Positions 34,701 through 45,336 of a stretch of 64,000 bases of DNA are shown one piece after another. The notes below the pieces were generated by a model that did not search any database, was not told the DNA's origin, and saw only the letters and a program-made list of their open reading frames with translations. Source of the stretch: Devosia sp. ZB163 (GTDB taxonomy: Bacteria; Pseudomonadota; Alphaproteobacteria; Rhizobiales; Devosiaceae); assembly GCF_028613635.1 (NCBI RefSeq), contig NZ_JAQRMY010000001.1, forward strand, positions 477,778-541,777, written 5' to 3'. Numbering within the stretch: position 1 is the first letter of the stretch; each line of letters opens with the position of its first letter. Position numbers and translations under genes: made by a program.

Positions 34701-34820
34701 ACGGCCCCCTCCCGGCCTCCCCCATGAAGGGGGAGGTGAAGAGTCGAGCTTGTGGCTGGATCGTGCCAAATACTGGATGCGGCACCTACCCCTTCATGGG
34801 GGAGGATGGGAGGGGGCCGT
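34701..34820. repeat. Intergenic inverted repeat downstream of the HTH/MGMT gene
   Basis: Arms of 38 bp at 34701-34738 and 34783-34820 are reverse complements with three mismatches. Each carries ACGGCCCCCTCCC at the outer edge and CCCCCATGAAGGGG as an inner hairpin. The unit lies between convergent genes, 16 bp from the end of gpmA, and could fold as a terminator-like structure for both. Confidence 0.85.
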
Positions 34821-34836
34821 CTCTATCGGCTTGCGC

Positions 34837-35451
34837 CTAGACCGCCACCGTCCCCGCCAGCTTCCCGTCCGCGCCGATCTTGTAGACCACCGGCTCGCCC
34901 GTCGCGAGTTCGCGCTTCAGGATCTGCTCGGGCGTCAGGCCTTCGATCGCCATGACGATGGAGCGCAGCGAGTTGCCATGGGCAGCGACGAGGACGGTCT
35001 TGCCGGCCTTGAGCAGGGGCAGGATTTCCTTGTCGAAATAGGGCAGCGTGCGCGCCGCGGTGTCCTTGAGGCTCTCGCCGCCCGGCGGGGGCACGTCGAA
35101 GGAGCGGCGCCAGACATGGACCTGTTCCTCACCCCACTTCTTGCGGGCATCGTCCTTGTTGAGGCCGGCGAGATCGCCATAGTCGCGCTCGTTGAGCGCC
35201 TTGGAACGGGTGATCGTCACCTCGGTGATGCCGAGCTCGTCGAGGATCAGGTCGAGCGTGTGCTGGGCGCGGCGCAGCGCCGAGGTGAAGTAGACGTCGG
35301 GCACGAGCCCGGCCTTCTTCAGCCGCTCGCCGGTCGCCTTGGCCTCCCCGATTCCCTTCTCGGTGAGGTCCGGGTTGCGCCACCCGGTGAAGAGGTTCTT
35401 GAGGTTCCACTCGCTCTCGCCATGGCGCACGAGGATCAGCGTACCGGTCAT
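34837..35451 (-). CDS. gpmA: 2,3-bisphosphoglycerate-dependent phosphoglycerate mutase
   Basis: GpmA interconverts 3- and 2-phosphoglycerate in glycolysis. The 204-residue protein starts [20 protein letters not shown], with the phosphohistidine in RHGESEWN, the second His in [12 protein letters not shown] and the GERDYG-like loop [11 protein letters not shown]. It is shorter than the 250-residue enterobacterial enzyme, as is normal for alphaproteobacteria. It lies 16 bp downstream of dapB on the same strand. The chosen start, ATG 35451, follows GAAACTG and matches the family. Confidence 0.95.
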   Translation of the reverse strand: MTGTLILVRHGESEWNLKNLFTGWRNPDLTEKGIGEAKATGERLKKAGLVPDVYFTSALRRAQHTLDLILDELGITEVTITRSKALNERDYGDLAGLNKDDARKKWGEEQVHVWRRSFDVPPPGGESLKDTAARTLPYFDKEILPLLKAGKTVLVAAHGNSLRSIVMAIEGLTPEQILKRELATGEPVVYKIGADGKLAGTVAV

Positions 35452-35467
35452 CGACAGTTTCCTGGGT

Positions 35468-36277
35468 TCAGTTGAAGCCGAGCACATCGGCCATGGAATA
35501 GAGGCCGGGCCGCTGGTCGCGGGCCCAGAGCGCTGCTCGCATCGCGCCGTCGGCAAAGAGCGCACGATTGTCGGCGATATGCGTGAGTTCGATCCGCTCG
35601 GCCGGCCCGGCGAGGATCACCTTGTGCTCGCCGATGACGTTGCCGCCGCGCAGCGTCGCAAAGCCGATGCTGCCCGCTTCACGCGCGCCGGTATGGCCGT
35701 CGCGAACGCGAACCGAATGCGTCCTGAGGTCGACGTTACGGCCGCGTGCCGCCGCTTTGCCCAACATCAGTGCCGTGCCCGAGGGCGCATCCACCTTCTT
35801 GTTGTGGTGCATCTCGAGGACCTCGATATCGAAGTCCGGCAGCGCCGCCGCCGCCTGCCTGACGAGGCCGAGCAGCAGGTTGACGCCGAGCGAGAAATTG
35901 CCGTCCTTGACGATGCGCGCGCCGTTCGCTGCGGCAGCGGCGATCGCCGCGTCGTCGGCCTCGCTGCACCCGGTGGTGCCGATGATGTGGATCAGCCCGC
36001 GCTTCGCCGCCTCGTTGGCGAGCGCGACTGAATTGGCCGGGGCCGTGAAGTCGATGATCGCATCGGCGCCAGAAAGGGCTGCCTCGACGTTGTCGGTGAT
36101 GGCGACGCCCAGCGCATCGACGCCCGCGAGTTCGCCGGCATCCTTGCCGATCGGCGGCGCGCCGCTGCGATCGAAGGCGGAGTGAACGGTGAGGCCCGGC
36201 GTCGCAACGATGGCGCGAATGTTCGCGCCGCCCATGCGTCCGCCCGCTCCGGCGACTGCAACCTTCAGGTCCGACAT
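35468..36277 (-). CDS. dapB: 4-hydroxy-tetrahydrodipicolinate reductase
   Basis: DapB reduces the dapA product in lysine and diaminopimelate synthesis. The 269-residue protein has the nucleotide loop [27 protein letters not shown], the catalytic stretch [20 protein letters not shown] and the C-terminal [20 protein letters not shown]-like end. GAGGGAT precedes ATG 36277. It is followed by gpmA, the usual rhizobial order. Confidence 0.96.
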   Translation of the reverse strand: MSDLKVAVAGAGGRMGGANIRAIVATPGLTVHSAFDRSGAPPIGKDAGELAGVDALGVAITDNVEAALSGADAIIDFTAPANSVALANEAAKRGLIHIIGTTGCSEADDAAIAAAAANGARIVKDGNFSLGVNLLLGLVRQAAAALPDFDIEVLEMHHNKKVDAPSGTALMLGKAAARGRNVDLRTHSVRVRDGHTGAREAGSIGFATLRGGNVIGEHKVILAGPAERIELTHIADNRALFADGAMRAALWARDQRPGLYSMADVLGFN

Positions 36278-36323
36278 GCTGATCCCTCGTTGTTGACCGA
36301 CGCCTATAGCGCAGGCCGGGGGC

Positions 36324-37022
36324 TCAAGCCAACCGCGTGCCACCAGCCATTTCGGCAAGAATGGCCTGCGCGGAGGCCCGGGGATTGGCGGCGGCCGTGA
36401 TGGGCCGTCCGACAACGAGGTGACTGGCGCCGGCTGCGAGGGCTTCGGCCGGCCCCATGACGCGCTTCTGGTCACCCAGCGCGCTGCCGGAGGGGCGGAT
36501 GCCCGGCGTGACGATATCGAGCTGCGGTCCGACGATGGCCCTGACCATCTGCGCCTCGTTAGGTGAGCACACGATCCCCCCGATGCCCGCGGCCCGGGCC
36601 TGCTCGGCGCGCAGCGCCACGAGGCCTGCCGCATCGCGGGCATAACCGGCTTCGATCAGGTCGGCGTCGTCCATCGAGGTCAGCACGGTGACGCCCAGCA
36701 CGGTGAGCCCCGACCCGGCCGCAGCCTTGGCTGCCGCACGCATGGTCTTGGGATAGGCGTGGACGGTGACCATGGTGGCGCCGGTCCTGGCGATGGCGCC
36801 GACGCCCTTTTCGACGGTGTTGTCGATATCGAGCATCTTGAGGTCGAAGAATACGCGCTTGCCGGCGGCGAGCAGCGCCTTGCCGAGGTTCAGTCCGTCG
36901 CCGCCGTAGAAGAGCTGGTAGCCGATCTTGTAGAAATCGACCGCGTCGCCAAGGTCCGCGACCAAGCGTTCGGCCTCGTCTCGGGTGTCGAGATCGAGCG
37001 CCACAATGAGCGTGCCAGCCAT
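36324..37022 (-). CDS. pyrF: Orotidine 5'-phosphate decarboxylase
   Basis: PyrF converts OMP to UMP, the last step of pyrimidine synthesis. The 232-residue barrel starts [20 protein letters not shown]; the catalytic Lys/Asp array is [16 protein letters not shown], and the phosphate loops are VTPGIRPSG and [21 protein letters not shown] precedes ATG 37022. It is 46 bp upstream of dapB on the same strand and divergent from a MarR gene. Confidence 0.96.
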   Translation of the reverse strand: MAGTLIVALDLDTRDEAERLVADLGDAVDFYKIGYQLFYGGDGLNLGKALLAAGKRVFFDLKMLDIDNTVEKGVGAIARTGATMVTVHAYPKTMRAAAKAAAGSGLTVLGVTVLTSMDDADLIEAGYARDAAGLVALRAEQARAAGIGGIVCSPNEAQMVRAIVGPQLDIVTPGIRPSGSALGDQKRVMGPAEALAAGASHLVVGRPITAAANPRASAQAILAEMAGGTRLA

Positions 37023-37141
37023 CAGATGTCTCCGGATTTTTGGGCTCTTTGCATGCGTCGGCATGGTCGGTCAAGCCTTGTACGCCGGACTGGCCGCACT
37101 CAGTATGGCGCCATAGGACGTCTGGATTCGGTCGGGGTTAC

Positions 37142-37582
37142 ATGCAGCAGCAGGCGCTTTCCGCCACCGTCGCGTGGGTGCGGCTCGAGCGCGCGATGGC
37201 GGCATTCGAGGCCGAGCTGAAGAAGCGCTTCGGCATCACCGGGCTGCAGCTGCAGGTGCTGCGCATCTGTGCCGAACGACCACAGCTGCCGCTTGCGGCG
37301 CTGCGCAAGGCCCTCGTGATGCATCCGGCGACGCTCGGCCAGTCGATCGACGAACTGCGCCGCATGGATCTCGTCGCCGTCCGCACCGATCCCAATGACA
37401 GGCGGGCGCGTCTTGTGGGGCTGACCGACAAGGGGGCGGAACTCGTCGCGAAGATCCCGTCCGCCGGTCCGGTCCGCCTGCGCGAGATCGAGCACGACGT
37501 CGCCCGCCTCGACAGGCTGAAAAGCGCCCTCGAGGATGCAGTGGAGCTGTTCGGGCTCGCCGAGTGGGCGCCGGGTCGCTAG
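37142..37582 (+). CDS. MarR-family transcriptional regulator
   Basis: The 146-residue protein has a winged helix: LQVLRICAERPQLPLAALRK, MHPATLGQSIDELRRMDLV, and the wing VRTDPNDRRARLVGLTDKGA, all MarR-like. The start at ATG 37142 lacks a strong ribosome site, and ATG 37196 is an alternative that would cut the first helix. It is divergent from pyrF; its target is not clear. A degenerate inverted repeat follows. Confidence 0.88.
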   Translation: MQQQALSATVAWVRLERAMAAFEAELKKRFGITGLQLQVLRICAERPQLPLAALRKALVMHPATLGQSIDELRRMDLVAVRTDPNDRRARLVGLTDKGAELVAKIPSAGPVRLREIEHDVARLDRLKSALEDAVELFGLAEWAPGR

Positions 37583-37586
37583 GCCG

Positions 37587-37681
37587 CCTCCCTCCCCGGG
37601 GAGGGATCGAGGAGGGGGTGGTGCGGTGATCACCGATGGACCCCCACCCCCAGCCCCTCCCCTCAAGGGGGAGGGGAGCTA
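37587..37681. repeat. Degenerate intergenic inverted repeat after the MarR gene
   Basis: C-rich and G-rich arms (CCTCCCTCCCCGGGGAGGG at 37587-37605 onward and CCCCTCCCCTCAAGGGGG near 37656-37672) form a diverged inverted repeat around a GGTGATCACC palindrome near 37626. It lies between convergent genes. It resembles the other repeats here in size and in the GGGGGAGGGG word, but the arms have several mismatches. Confidence 0.65.
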
Positions 37682-38290
37682 GAGGCCGGTGATTGTGTCC
37701 GGTAGCACTTCCATGGCCAGCCAGTCGGTGAGCAGCGCCCGGTCCGACAGGCGGACGACGAAGACGTTGCCGCCGCCGGGATCGCCGATCCGGCGCTGAT
37801 CCTCGTTGCGCGAAATGGCGCGGCCGCCGAGCTGGCATTTGAGGAGCGTCCCGACAGCGCCGTGCCCGGCGAATGCGATGGGCAGGGATGGGTCGTGGTT
37901 CGCCAGCGCGGCCTCGAAGGCGGCGGTGATCCGACGCTGCGCCGCCCGGGCGGTTTCCCAGCCTTCCGCCGAATCGTCCGGGCTCGCGAAGAACGCGTCG
38001 GCCAGCTGCTCGAAGCGGTCGGGCCCGACATAGCCGGTGCTCGTCCGGTCGTTCTCGGCAAAGTTATCCCCGCTGTCCACAGGCTTGCCGGACACCGTAC
38101 CGAGAATCGCCGCGAGCTCGAGAGCCTTGGTTTCCGGGCTCGAGACGACCCTCGTGGCGGCGCGGACCAGCGGGTGGTTCGCGAATCGTTCTGCACGTGA
38201 CCTGCCGAGCGACGAGAGCCCCCAGCGCGGCACCGGCACGGCCGGGTCCTGCACAACCTGCGGATGGGTGATGTAGAGCGCGTAGCTCAC
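37679..38290 (-). CDS. Histidine-phosphatase-superfamily protein with altered RHG motif
   Basis: The 203-residue protein aligns by eye with the phosphoglycerate-mutase-like family: WGLSSLGRSRAERFANHP, VSSPETKALELAAIL, and the second His in IAFAGHGAVGTLL. The first motif, normally RHG, reads ITHPQVV; the His stays but the Arg and Gly are replaced. The start is GTG 38290, one base from the stop of the FMN reductase gene upstream. It may be an active phosphatase of a divergent subgroup or a non-catalytic relative. Confidence 0.78.
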   Translation of the reverse strand: MSYALYITHPQVVQDPAVPVPRWGLSSLGRSRAERFANHPLVRAATRVVSSPETKALELAAILGTVSGKPVDSGDNFAENDRTSTGYVGPDRFEQLADAFFASPDDSAEGWETARAAQRRITAAFEAALANHDPSLPIAFAGHGAVGTLLKCQLGGRAISRNEDQRRIGDPGGGNVFVVRLSDRALLTDWLAMEVLPDTITGL

Positions 38291-38291
38291 G

Positions 38292-38867
38292 TCAGATGCC
38301 GCCGCGCGAGAAGTGGGTGAGCTCGCGCACCGTCTGGCCGACCTTCCACTTGATGTTGGCTTCGTTCGGCTCGCCATTCTCGTCGAAGACGTCGGGGTAG
38401 GGCCCGATGCCGAGCAGCGTCGGCACGACCAGCGCGCCCAGCTTGCTGAGAGAATCGCGCAGGTGCGAGAGCGCGAAGATGGTGGCGTACTTGCCGTCGC
38501 TCACCCCGCCGATGCCGAAGATCGCGTGTTTGAACGGGTTCGGCTTCTGCCGGCTCACCCACGAGATCATGTTGACGATGAGCGGAGTGACGCCGCCGTT
38601 GTACTCGGGCGAGGCGATGAAGACGATGTCGTAGCTGCGGAACATGTCCGCGAGGCGCTTGGCTGCCTCCGGCGTCTCGCCGGTTTCCTCGATGTCCTGA
38701 TTGAAGATCGGCATGTCGAAGTCGCGCAGGTCGAGGTCGGTGACCTCGACGCCGGCTTCGCGCAGCTTGTTCGACATCAACCGGCGAAGCGGCTCGTTGA
38801 TCGACTCCTTGCGGAGCGAACCGCAGAGCGTGATGGCAGTCTTGGGGGAGGGCGCTTCAGTGGTCAT
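38292..38867 (-). CDS. NADPH-dependent FMN reductase family protein
   Basis: The 191-residue flavodoxin-like protein has the FMN phosphate loop ITLCGSLRKESINEPLRR and the family motif FIASPEYNGGVTPLIVNMIS, followed by a GIGGVSDGKYATIFALSHL stretch. Members reduce FMN, quinones or chromate. It is followed within one base by the histidine-phosphatase-like gene, so the two form an operon. ATG 38867 is chosen because the frame beyond it lies in the gap before dnaJ. Confidence 0.9.
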   Translation of the reverse strand: MTTEAPSPKTAITLCGSLRKESINEPLRRLMSNKLREAGVEVTDLDLRDFDMPIFNQDIEETGETPEAAKRLADMFRSYDIVFIASPEYNGGVTPLIVNMISWVSRQKPNPFKHAIFGIGGVSDGKYATIFALSHLRDSLSKLGALVVPTLLGIGPYPDVFDENGEPNEANIKWKVGQTVRELTHFSRGGI

Positions 38868-38905
38868 GGCGCGAACGCTAGCCGATTTGCCGGGGCTGGT
38901 GGAAG

Positions 38906-38954
38906 AACCCCTCATCCGGCACTGCGCGCCATCCTCTCCCCGGCGGGGAGAAGA
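38906..38954. repeat. Single arm related to the 6117-6271 repeat family
   Basis: The stretch starts with AACCCCTCATCCGG and ends with a CTCTCCCCGGCGGGGAGAAG hairpin, close to one arm of the 6117-6271 element (AACCCCTCATCCG then CCTTCTCCC...GGGGAGAAGG). Only one arm is seen. It lies in the gap between dnaJ and the FMN reductase gene. Confidence 0.65.
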
Positions 38955-38984
38955 ATGCGGATGGCCCGGCGGCGGGCCCTCGCC

Positions 38985-40115
38985 CTAGTTCTCGAAGATG
39001 CTCTTCAGCTTGGCGAAGAAGCCCTCGCTGGTCGGCGAGTTCTCGCGGGTCGATTCGCGTTCGAACTCCTCGAGCAGCTCGCGCTGGCGCTTGCTGAGGT
39101 TCTGCGGCGTCTCGACGTCGAGCTGGACGTAAAGGTCGCCGAAATCCTTCGAACGAAGGATCGGCATGCCCTTGCCCTTGAGCCGCACGCGCTGGCCGGG
39201 CTGGGTGCCCGAGGAGACCTTCACGCGGGCCCGCGATGCATCGAGCGTCGGCACCTCGAACTCGCCGCCCAGTGCCGCCGTGGTCATGGCGATGGGGACG
39301 CGCGCGTAGAGGTCGGCGCCGTCGCGCTGGAACAGGTCGTGCGGCTTGATCGAGATGAAGATGTAGAGATCGCCCGGCGGTCCGCCGCGCAACCCTGCCT
39401 CGCCTTCGTTGGCGAGCCGGATGCGGGTGCCGTCCTCGATCCCCTTGGGGATATCGACGCTCAGCGTGCGGTTCTGCTGGCGGCGACCCTGGCCGCCGCA
39501 ATCGGTGCAGGCCTGCTCGAGGATCTGGCCGCGACCGTTACAGATGGGGCAGGTGCGCTCGATGGTGAAAAAGCCCTGCGCCGCGCGCACCTTGCCCTGG
39601 CCATTGCAGTGCCGGCAGGTCGACATTCCGGTGCCGGGCTTGGCGCCAGAGCCCTCGCAGGTGTCGCAGGCGGCGAGCGTGGGCACGTCGATATCGACGG
39701 TGCGGCCGGTGAAGGCCTCCTCGAGGCTGATCTCGAGGTTGTAGCGCAGGTCCGAGCCGCGCAGGCGTGACTGGCCGCTGCGGCCGCGGCCACCGCCGCC
39801 CATGAAGTCGCCGAAGATGTCCTCGAAGATATCGGACATCGACGAGGTGAATTCCGGCCCGAAGCCGCCCGGGCCGCGGCCCCCGCCATTCTCGAACGCC
39901 GCATGCCCGAACCGGTCGTAGGCCGCGCGCTTCTGGGGGTCCTTCAGCGTGTCGTAGGCTTCGGAGATTTCCTTGAACTTGTGCTCGGCATCGGCATTGC
40001 CCGGATTGCGGTCCGGGTGGAACTGCATGGCAAGCTTACGGTAGGCGCCTTTCAGCACCGCTTCGTCGGCACCCTTAGGTACGCCGAGCACTTCATAAAA
40101 GTCGCGTTTGGCCAA
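38985..40115 (-). CDS. dnaJ: Chaperone DnaJ
   Basis: DnaJ is the Hsp40 partner that delivers substrates to DnaK and stimulates its ATPase. The 376-residue type I protein has a J domain with HPD (FHPDRNPG), a Gly/Phe-rich linker, four zinc-finger repeats ([32 protein letters not shown]) and the beta-rich C-terminal domain. The start is TTG 40115 ([11 protein letters not shown]), fixed by family conservation. A lipase-like gene lies between it and dnaK, unlike the usual dnaK-dnaJ pair. Confidence 0.96.
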   Translation of the reverse strand: MAKRDFYEVLGVPKGADEAVLKGAYRKLAMQFHPDRNPGNADAEHKFKEISEAYDTLKDPQKRAAYDRFGHAAFENGGGRGPGGFGPEFTSSMSDIFEDIFGDFMGGGGRGRSGQSRLRGSDLRYNLEISLEEAFTGRTVDIDVPTLAACDTCEGSGAKPGTGMSTCRHCNGQGKVRAAQGFFTIERTCPICNGRGQILEQACTDCGGQGRRQQNRTLSVDIPKGIEDGTRIRLANEGEAGLRGGPPGDLYIFISIKPHDLFQRDGADLYARVPIAMTTAALGGEFEVPTLDASRARVKVSSGTQPGQRVRLKGKGMPILRSKDFGDLYVQLDVETPQNLSKRQRELLEEFERESTRENSPTSEGFFAKLKSIFEN

Positions 40116-40279
40116 TCCGTCTCGATCCCAGCTGCCCAGTGCCCAATCCAGGCATTCCGGCTAGATAAGTACTGTTCCGCGCTCTTACCATAGGTTGAGA
40201 TCGCTTCAATCCTACCGAACGGTGCAGGTTCGGGAAGTATGGTGGTGTTGCTTATCCACCGCGGCAGCCCGCAATGCGG

Positions 40280-41311
40280 TCAACCGCCGAAGGCAGCTAT
40301 CAGATTCCGGCTCAGCTGGCCGTGCGCGAACATGGCTTTGTTGACCACCCGATAGAGTCCAAAAAAACCGTGGGTCACGCCTTCGTAGCGCGTTTCGTCG
40401 ACCCAGACGCCCGAGCGGCGCATGGCATCGGCCAGCGCTTCGCCCTCCGAGCGGAGCGGATCGGCATCGGCGAGGATGATCGTCGCCGGCGGCAGGCCGT
40501 CGAGATCGAGGCGGCCGGCAACGTTCATGCGCACGTCATGGGCCTCGTCCTTCTTGCGGAAGAGCTTGCGCGCCGCCCATTCGAGCGCCGCTGTCGAATA
40601 GGGGAAGGTCGCCTTGTTCTCGAGATGCGAGGGCAGGTCGAACAGCATGGCCGCCATCGGCGTCACCAGCCCCAGGTGGAGCGGCATGGCCTGCCCCTCG
40701 AGCTTGGCGCGCAGCGCGACATTGACGGCAAGATTGGCGCCCGAGCCCTCCCCGACAAGCGCGGCCCGCTTCGGATCGCCGCCCAGCGCCGCGGCATGCT
40801 CGTTGAGCCACGTCCAGGCCGCCCAGGCGTCCTCGTGCGCCGCGGGAAAACGATGCTCCGGCGCCTTCCGGTAGTGGGCCGAGACCACGAGGGCCCCGGT
40901 TCGCGCGGCAAGCGCCCGCGGGGTCGCGTCATACTGGTCGACGTCGCCGAGGACGAAGCCGCCGCCGTGGAAATAGAGGATCATCGGTCGCGGACCGACG
41001 ATGATGTCGTTCTGCGGCAGGTAAATGCGGGCCCTGAGGTCGCCGGTATGCCCGTCGATGAGCCGCATCTCCATGCTGACGCCCATGTCGTCGATCTGGT
41101 CGCGCAGGATCCGGCGCAGCGCCATGTCGAGGGTCGGCAGCGCCCGCGCTTCGGGCGAGTTGCAGACTTCGATGCGCTTGCCGCCCATCGATTCGAGCAC
41201 CGTCAGGACATGCCGCATGTCGGCGTCCAGCCGATCGGCAGGCAGCTCTGCTGGCGCCGCCGCGTGCGGTTCGCTGTTCTGCGCAAACCGCCTCACCTCT
41301 ACCGATGACAT
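40280..41311 (-). CDS. Alpha/beta hydrolase, HSL-type esterase/lipase
   Basis: The 343-residue protein has the hormone-sensitive-lipase-family oxyanion motif ILYFHGGGFVLGD, the nucleophile Ser in LVGEGSGANLAVN (Glu before Ser in place of the usual Asp) and the catalytic Asp and His in ILADADPLRSEGE and YEGVTHGFFGL. No signal peptide is seen, so it is cytoplasmic. It lies between dnaK and dnaJ on the same strand with 282 bp and 164 bp gaps. A 9-bp stem hairpin lies 34 bp upstream of its start. Confidence 0.9.
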   Translation of the reverse strand: MSSVEVRRFAQNSEPHAAAPAELPADRLDADMRHVLTVLESMGGKRIEVCNSPEARALPTLDMALRRILRDQIDDMGVSMEMRLIDGHTGDLRARIYLPQNDIIVGPRPMILYFHGGGFVLGDVDQYDATPRALAARTGALVVSAHYRKAPEHRFPAAHEDAWAAWTWLNEHAAALGGDPKRAALVGEGSGANLAVNVALRAKLEGQAMPLHLGLVTPMAAMLFDLPSHLENKATFPYSTAALEWAARKLFRKKDEAHDVRMNVAGRLDLDGLPPATIILADADPLRSEGEALADAMRRSGVWVDETRYEGVTHGFFGLYRVVNKAMFAHGQLSRNLIAAFGG

Positions 41312-41344
41312 TCAATATCCTTCTAAGAAGCCGCCGCCCCAAAC

Positions 41345-41373
41345 GGCGGACCTGATGGCCTCAGAGGTCCGCC
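41345..41373 (-). promoter_or_regulatory. GC-rich hairpin upstream of the esterase gene
   Basis: GGCGGACCT (41345-41353) and AGGTCCGCC (41365-41373) form a perfect 9-bp stem with an 11-base loop, 34 bp before the esterase ATG. It has no T run, so it is more likely a leader hairpin than a terminator. The rest of the 282-bp gap holds only the dnaK terminator; I see no other gene in it. Confidence 0.35.
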
Positions 41374-41536
41374 GCCGCCCCTGCCGGGTGCACGCCGTTA
41401 CCAGCGAATCCCAAGCATCCCCTCAGCGCGATCAGCTTTAGCGTCCGATGTGAAGAGAGTTGGGCGGAGCTGTGGCGGGATTGCGGAAGCTGGGGATGCT
41501 GCACCGGCGTCCGGCGGGAAGGGGCGGCACTGGTGC

Positions 41537-41572
41537 CAAAAAGCAAAGGGCCCGGGATCGCTCCCGGGCCCT
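41537..41572 (-). terminator. Rho-independent terminator of dnaK
   Basis: On the minus strand an AGGGCCCGGGA stem with a 4-base loop (41547-41572) is followed by TTTGCTTTTT. It lies about 20 bp after the dnaK stop and should separate dnaK transcription from the esterase and dnaJ genes downstream. Confidence 0.88.
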
Positions 41573-41593
41573 GTTCGATTCGTCCGAACCGGA

Positions 41594-43501
<1,908 letters not shown>

Positions 43502-43618
43502 ACCTACTGCCTCTTTCCTGGCGAACCCGTTTGAAACCCCTCACGGCAGTTTCTCAAAGTCCCTCGCGGGGTTCGGGCTCCCTCACTGAAATTGACCCGT
43601 CGCCGGGCCTTGAGCGCT

Positions 43619-43647
43619 ATATAGGAGGGGTGATTTGGGCCTGCAAG
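43619..43647 (-). promoter_or_regulatory. Heat-shock (sigma-32) promoter of dnaK
   Basis: On the minus strand CTTG (43644-43647) and CCTATAT (43619-43625) are separated by exactly 18 bp. This fits the alphaproteobacterial sigma-32 pattern CTTG-N17-18-CYTATNT. A transcript starting a few bases after the -10 box would have a leader of about 110 nt before the dnaK ATG. Confidence 0.8.
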
Positions 43648-43773
43648 CGCCGTGCTCGTACAAAGTCACGAAGGCGCGAGGCTGGTGTCACCGGGACAGG
43701 GCCCGGACTGGACCGGCGGCGCGGGCATGGACCCATGGCGCCACCGGAAGACTTGCCTGTCAGGCAGGCCGGA

Positions 43774-44109
43774 TCACTGCGCGTTGGACAGCGTGTATTC
43801 GCCCAGTTCGCACAGGTCGATGCCCTTCTCGATGAACTCGGAATCGTCCTCGAGGATGAATTTCATGTCGTAGACGCACTGCTCGCGGCCATCGCCGATC
43901 GTGATGCTCACATAGTTGCCGGCCGGCAGGTAATTCTCGCCGAACACGTCCTCTTCCCAGGTGTCGATATCTGCCGGCGAGGTGAAGAAGGCCTTCACCG
44001 CATAGGACGAACTGTTGGTCAGAACGAATTCCAGGTCCTCGGCCAGCGCGACGCCGGGCAAGGCGAGGAGAAGAGCGGCGGCGACGCCACCCACGAACAG
44101 ATGCTTCAC
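43774..44109 (-). CDS. Small exported protein, unknown function
   Basis: I chose GTG 44109, which gives a clean signal peptide (KHLFVGGVAAALLLALPGVALA) and a mature part of about 88 residues; ATG 44163 would add a long basic extension. The mature protein is acidic with a conserved-looking order: LEFVLTNSSSYAVKAFFTSP, DTWEEDVFG, and two Cys near the end (EQCVYDMKF and DLCELGEYTL). It is likely periplasmic with one disulfide. I do not recognise a named family but have a general memory of similar rhizobial hypothetical proteins. Confidence 0.75.
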   Translation of the reverse strand: MKHLFVGGVAAALLLALPGVALAEDLEFVLTNSSSYAVKAFFTSPADIDTWEEDVFGENYLPAGNYVSITIGDGREQCVYDMKFILEDDSEFIEKGIDLCELGEYTLSNAQ

Positions 44110-44305
44110 ATAAGCCCCCAAAAAAACGCGCCGCTTCTGCGACGCTGAACGGTTCGATAGCATTTTAGGCGCATAAGCCTCAAAGGCCGCATCGTCGCGT
44201 GGTTAGAGAAACGTTCTGAAGGCGCGGCCCCCCGCGTGGCCGCTTGTCCGTCAGGCGCGCCGTATGGTCTAAGGAGCGCTCGTTGCCGACCGAAGGAACG
44301 CGACC

Positions 44306-44683
44306 ATGCTGAGGTTCCTCGCACTCTTGCCGGCCGTCCTGGCCCTGACGCTCGTACCGCTCGCGGCCTATGCCCAGGAGGTGCCGGCGGAAGCGCAGAT
44401 GGACCTGTGGTGCGGCACCGCCTTCGAGCTCATGACGCGCGATGCTCCGCCTGACGCCACGGCCGGCAAACTCGCGTCCGCCGAGATATTCGCCGATGGC
44501 GGCAAGCGCCTGATCGATCGCGCCATCCCTATCTTCCTCGAGGCCGGCTACTCCGACCAGGCCCTCGCCGACTACCGCTCCCGCCTCGAAGACTCCGTCG
44601 GCCGCGTCGTCAATGGCTCCGCCCGGGCCCATGAGGACGCCGCCTTTTCATTTCAGGATTGTTCGGCCTTGATCGGCCAGTGA
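44306..44683 (+). CDS. Small exported Cys-containing protein, paralogue of 45337-45681
   Basis: The 125-residue protein has a signal peptide (MLRFLALLPAVLALTLVPLAAYAQ) and a mature part with the pattern DLWCGTAFELM near the start and a Cys in FSFQDCSALIG at the end. It shares LWCG-(T/S)-AF, the spacing and the C-terminal Cys with the protein at 45337-45681. The two lie on either side of pncA. A role in the periplasm with a single disulfide is likely; function is unknown. Confidence 0.8.
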   Translation: MLRFLALLPAVLALTLVPLAAYAQEVPAEAQMDLWCGTAFELMTRDAPPDATAGKLASAEIFADGGKRLIDRAIPIFLEAGYSDQALADYRSRLEDSVGRVVNGSARAHEDAAFSFQDCSALIGQ

Positions 44684-44697
44684 AAGACAGACCCGTT

Positions 44698-45330
44698 ATG
44701 GCCTTTACCCCCCGCTCCGAAGACCTGCTGCTCGTGGTCGACCTGCAGCACGATTTCCTGCCCGGCGGACAACTCGCTGTCGCCGGCGGGGACGAGATCA
44801 TCATTCCGATCAACCGGCTGGGCCGCCGCTTCGAGAACGTCGTCATGACGCAGGACTGGCATCCGCCGGGCCACATCTCGTTCGCCTCGAGCCATGCCGG
44901 CGCCAAGCCCTTCGACATCATGGGATTGCCCTATGGCCCGCAGGTGCTCTGGCCGGATCACTGCGTCTGGGAGACCCACGGCGCTCAGTTCTCGCCGGAT
45001 ATCGAACTGCCGCACAACCAGCTGGTGATCCGCAAGGGCCATCACGACGTGGTCGATTCCTATTCCGGATTCCGGGAGGCCGACCGCAAGACGAGGACCG
45101 GTCTCGAAGGCTACCTCAAGGAGCGCGGCATCAAGCGGCTCTTCATTGCCGGCCTCGCCACCGACTTCTGCGTGAACTGGACCGCCGTTGACGCGCGGGC
45201 GGCGGGCTTCGAGACTTACGTCATCGAGGACGCCTGCCGGGCCATCGATACATCGGGCTCGCTCGCCCAGGCCTGGGCCGATATGAATGCTGCAGGGGTC
45301 AAGCGAATCGTGGCGGGGGACATCGCCTGA
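44698..45330 (+). CDS. pncA: Nicotinamidase
   Basis: PncA deamidates nicotinamide to nicotinate in the NAD salvage pathway. The 210-residue protein has the catalytic Asp in LLVVDLQHDFLPGG, the metal-binding stretch VVMTQDWHPPGHISFASSH, the Lys in VIRKGHHDVVDSYS and the nucleophile Cys in IAGLATDFCVNWTAVDA. It begins 14 bp after one small secreted-protein gene and ends 6 bp before its paralogue, so all three are probably co-transcribed. Confidence 0.95.
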   Translation: MAFTPRSEDLLLVVDLQHDFLPGGQLAVAGGDEIIIPINRLGRRFENVVMTQDWHPPGHISFASSHAGAKPFDIMGLPYGPQVLWPDHCVWETHGAQFSPDIELPHNQLVIRKGHHDVVDSYSGFREADRKTRTGLEGYLKERGIKRLFIAGLATDFCVNWTAVDARAAGFETYVIEDACRAIDTSGSLAQAWADMNAAGVKRIVAGDIA

Positions 45331-45336
45331 GGAGCC

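Noticed and set aside
34701-37681. G/C-rich palindromes as a CRISPR array
   Set aside because: Copies are few, inverted and far apart, with no regular spacers and no cas genes.
40116-40279. Heat-shock promoter before dnaJ
   Set aside because: I found no CTTG followed at 17-18 bp by a CYTATNT box on the minus strand in this gap.
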